Assembly: GCA_036258055.1 (NCBI GenBank)
Contig: DATAEK010000142.1
Coordinates: 1-5,792, forward strand
Reading direction: 5' to 3'
DNA length: 5,792 nucleotides
DNA from: DATAEK01 sp036258055
GTDB taxonomy: Bacteria > Acidobacteriota > Vicinamibacteria > Vicinamibacterales > 2-12-FULL-66-21
The translations under genes were made by a program, and so were the position numbers. Every line of letters starts with the position of its first letter. Position 1 is the first letter of the stretch. This document shows positions 4,311 through 5,792 of this stretch, piece by piece. A model generated the notes under the pieces. The model worked only from the letters and a program-made list of their open reading frames with translations. It did not search any database and had not been told where the DNA came from.

Positions 4311-5792
4311 ATGCCGCTCCCACAATCGCGCATCCAGCACATCGTCGTGCTGATGCTGGAAAACCGCTCCTTCGATCACCTCTTCGGGTTCTCGCAACCG
4401 GCCCCCGGTCAGTCGATCGAGAATGTTTCGGGCTCGGGCACGGGGTTCTCGAACCGGCTCGACCCTTCCAAGCCCGCGTCAGCGACGAACCCTGAATTCA
4501 TCGCCGCACAGCCCGCGCCGTTCGCGGTGCACGACAAGGACGGACCGTCGCATTCGTTCAATGCGGTCAACGTCCAGTTGTGCAACAGCAAGACCGGCCC
4601 GTCGACGACGACGCCGGTCAAGAACAACGGTTTCGTTCGATCGTACAAGGACTCGCTCACGAGCGGCAGCCATCACCCGACTGCAGAACAGATTCGTGAA
4701 GTGATGCAGTCGTTCGGGCCGGATCAATTGCCGGCGATCAACCAGCTCGCAGCGGAATTCTGCCTCTGTGACCACTGGTTCTGCGAAGTGCCGGGCCCGA
4801 CGATGCCGAACCGGATGTTCATTCACGCCGCAACCTCCGAAGGCTACGTACACAACGCATTCGACCGCGATTACACGTCGAAGACGATCTACGAGCTCGT
4901 CGCCGAAAAGGGACTCACGTGGTGCGCGTACTTCCACGACTTCAACGAGGTTCTGCAATTCAAGAACCTCGGACAGGCGACGACGAACTTCCGACGGTTC
5001 GACGAACGCTGGCAAAGTGATACGAGTGCGGGGAACCTGCCGAATTACGTGTTCATCCTCCCGCGGTTCGTCAACAAGTCCGCAACCCCCACGGAGCCGG
5101 CCCAACCGGCAAACTCACAACACGCCCCCGAAGATGTGCGATTTGGCGAGCACCTCATTGCGGATGTCTATGATTCCCTCGCCGGAAATCCCGAGCTGTT
5201 CAAACAGACCGTGCTGATCGTGACCTACGACGAGCACGGCGGATTCTTCGACCACGTCGCCCCGGGGGGTGCACCCAACCCCGACGGTCAGAACTCGCCG
5301 AATCCCGACGACACTGCGCCATTCCAGGTGCCGGCGTTCACGTTCGATCGTCTCGGCCTGCGTGTGCCGTCGCTCATCGTCTCCCCGTGGGTTCCGAAAG
5401 GCATCGTGGAGAACCGAGTTCTGCAGCACACGTCGGTGATCGCAACGGCCGTGGAGCTCTTCGGACTGGCGGGTCCTCTGAACGCGCGCGACACATCCGC
5501 GAACGGCTTCGCCGATCTCTTCACGCGGCTCGACGCCCCGCGAGACGCTGCGGATATGCCGTCAACTCTGGACCGGCCGTCCATCGCCGATCCTGTCCTG
5601 ACCACGGTCGCTGGCGTCGCAATTGATCCCGGAGACGAGCCACTCGACTCGCTCACCGACGAGTGGATTCGCGGGTTTGCAGCATTGGTTGCGCGACGAA
5701 CAGGCGCGTCGCTTGTCGGCGCGGCCGCCAAAGAGGCGTTGCCGACGACGCAGGGCGAGGCAGCGGATTTCATCGATCGACATCTCCGAGGG
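4311..5792 (+). CDS. Phospholipase C/acid phosphatase-type phosphoesterase (3' end outside window)
   Basis: The frame is open from ATG 4311 to the last base, giving 494 residues without a stop. It belongs to the PF04185 phosphoesterases, which hydrolyse phosphodiesters (phospholipase C) or phosphomonoesters (AcpA-type acid phosphatase). Motifs in order: LMLENRSFDHLFG (14-26), VPGPTMPNR (160-168), HAPEDVRFGEH (271-281), TYDEHGGFFDHV (305-316), RVPSLIVSPWV (351-361) and LQHTS (371-375). By analogy with AcpA, E17, N18, D307 and E308 would bind the metal and T164 would be the nucleophile. The catalytic core is therefore complete, and the end of the frame (EAADFIDRHL) looks close to a natural C-terminus. 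Unusually, ENRSFDH begins at residue 17, leaving no room for the Sec or Tat signal that most secreted family members carry. Product location and substrate are unknown. It is probably transcribed separately from the protease, given the 276-base gap. Confidence 0.92.
   Translation, partial: MPLPQSRIQHIVVLMLENRSFDHLFGFSQPAPGQSIENVSGSGTGFSNRLDPSKPASATNPEFIAAQPAPFAVHDKDGPSHSFNAVNVQLCNSKTGPSTTTPVKNNGFVRSYKDSLTSGSHHPTAEQIREVMQSFGPDQLPAINQLAAEFCLCDHWFCEVPGPTMPNRMFIHAATSEGYVHNAFDRDYTSKTIYELVAEKGLTWCAYFHDFNEVLQFKNLGQATTNFRRFDERWQSDTSAGNLPNYVFILPRFVNKSATPTEPAQPANSQHAPEDVRFGEHLIADVYDSLAGNPELFKQTVLIVTYDEHGGFFDHVAPGGAPNPDGQNSPNPDDTAPFQVPAFTFDRLGLRVPSLIVSPWVPKGIVENRVLQHTSVIATAVELFGLAGPLNARDTSANGFADLFTRLDAPRDAADMPSTLDRPSIADPVLTTVAGVAIDPGDEPLDSLTDEWIRGFAALVARRTGASLVGAAAKEALPTTQGEAADFIDRHLRG

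Noticed and set aside
4479..5105. 208-codon minus-strand frame within the phosphoesterase gene
   Set aside because: It lies opposite the conserved phosphoesterase core and has no recognisable domain; long antisense frames are common at this GC content.
4017..5350. A 14-base direct repeat, TTCACGTTCGATCG, at 4017-4030 and 5337-5350
   Set aside because: Both copies encode the residues FTFDR in frame within two unrelated proteins, so shared codon choice explains the match. Nothing else around them is repeated.

Overview
The window is 5792 bases of GC-rich bacterial DNA from what looks like an ordinary chromosomal region. It holds five protein genes, two of them cut by the window edges, and one apparent gene remnant. 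High GC, an exported HtrA-type protease and a PF04185 phosphoesterase would suit a soil bacterium such as an acidobacterium. That assignment is inference only, because no marker gene is present.

Layout. Bases 1-958 (+ strand) carry a cytidine/blasticidin-S-type deaminase, open at its 5' end, followed after a few bases by a GNAT acetyltransferase of the aminoglycoside 6'-N-acetyltransferase-like group. Bases 1083-2051 (- strand) carry a zinc-free quinone oxidoreductase that converges on the acetyltransferase. A small hairpin with a short T run between them probably terminates it. Bases 2052-2576 have no intact gene. They hold a compact promoter for the oxidoreductase, a 32-codon fragment resembling the start of a UbiX flavin prenyltransferase, two stem-loops and an inverted repeat just before the next gene. 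Bases 2577-4034 (+) encode an exported HtrA/Deg serine protease with a complete catalytic triad and two PDZ-like regions. After a 276-base spacer, 4311-5792 (+) encodes a phospholipase C/acid phosphatase-type phosphoesterase without a visible signal peptide, open at its 3' end.

How the genes relate. Only the first two look like an operon. Both belong to groups that include enzymes modifying small nitrogenous antibiotics, so the pair may be a small resistance or detoxification cassette, but substrates cannot be read from sequence. The oxidoreductase, protease and phosphoesterase appear to be independent transcription units. I do not see a new multi-gene system here. The points most worth a second look are the UbiX-like scar, the strong strand-biased stem-loop downstream of it, the near-leaderless promoter of the oxidoreductase and the leaderless-protein form of the phosphoesterase.
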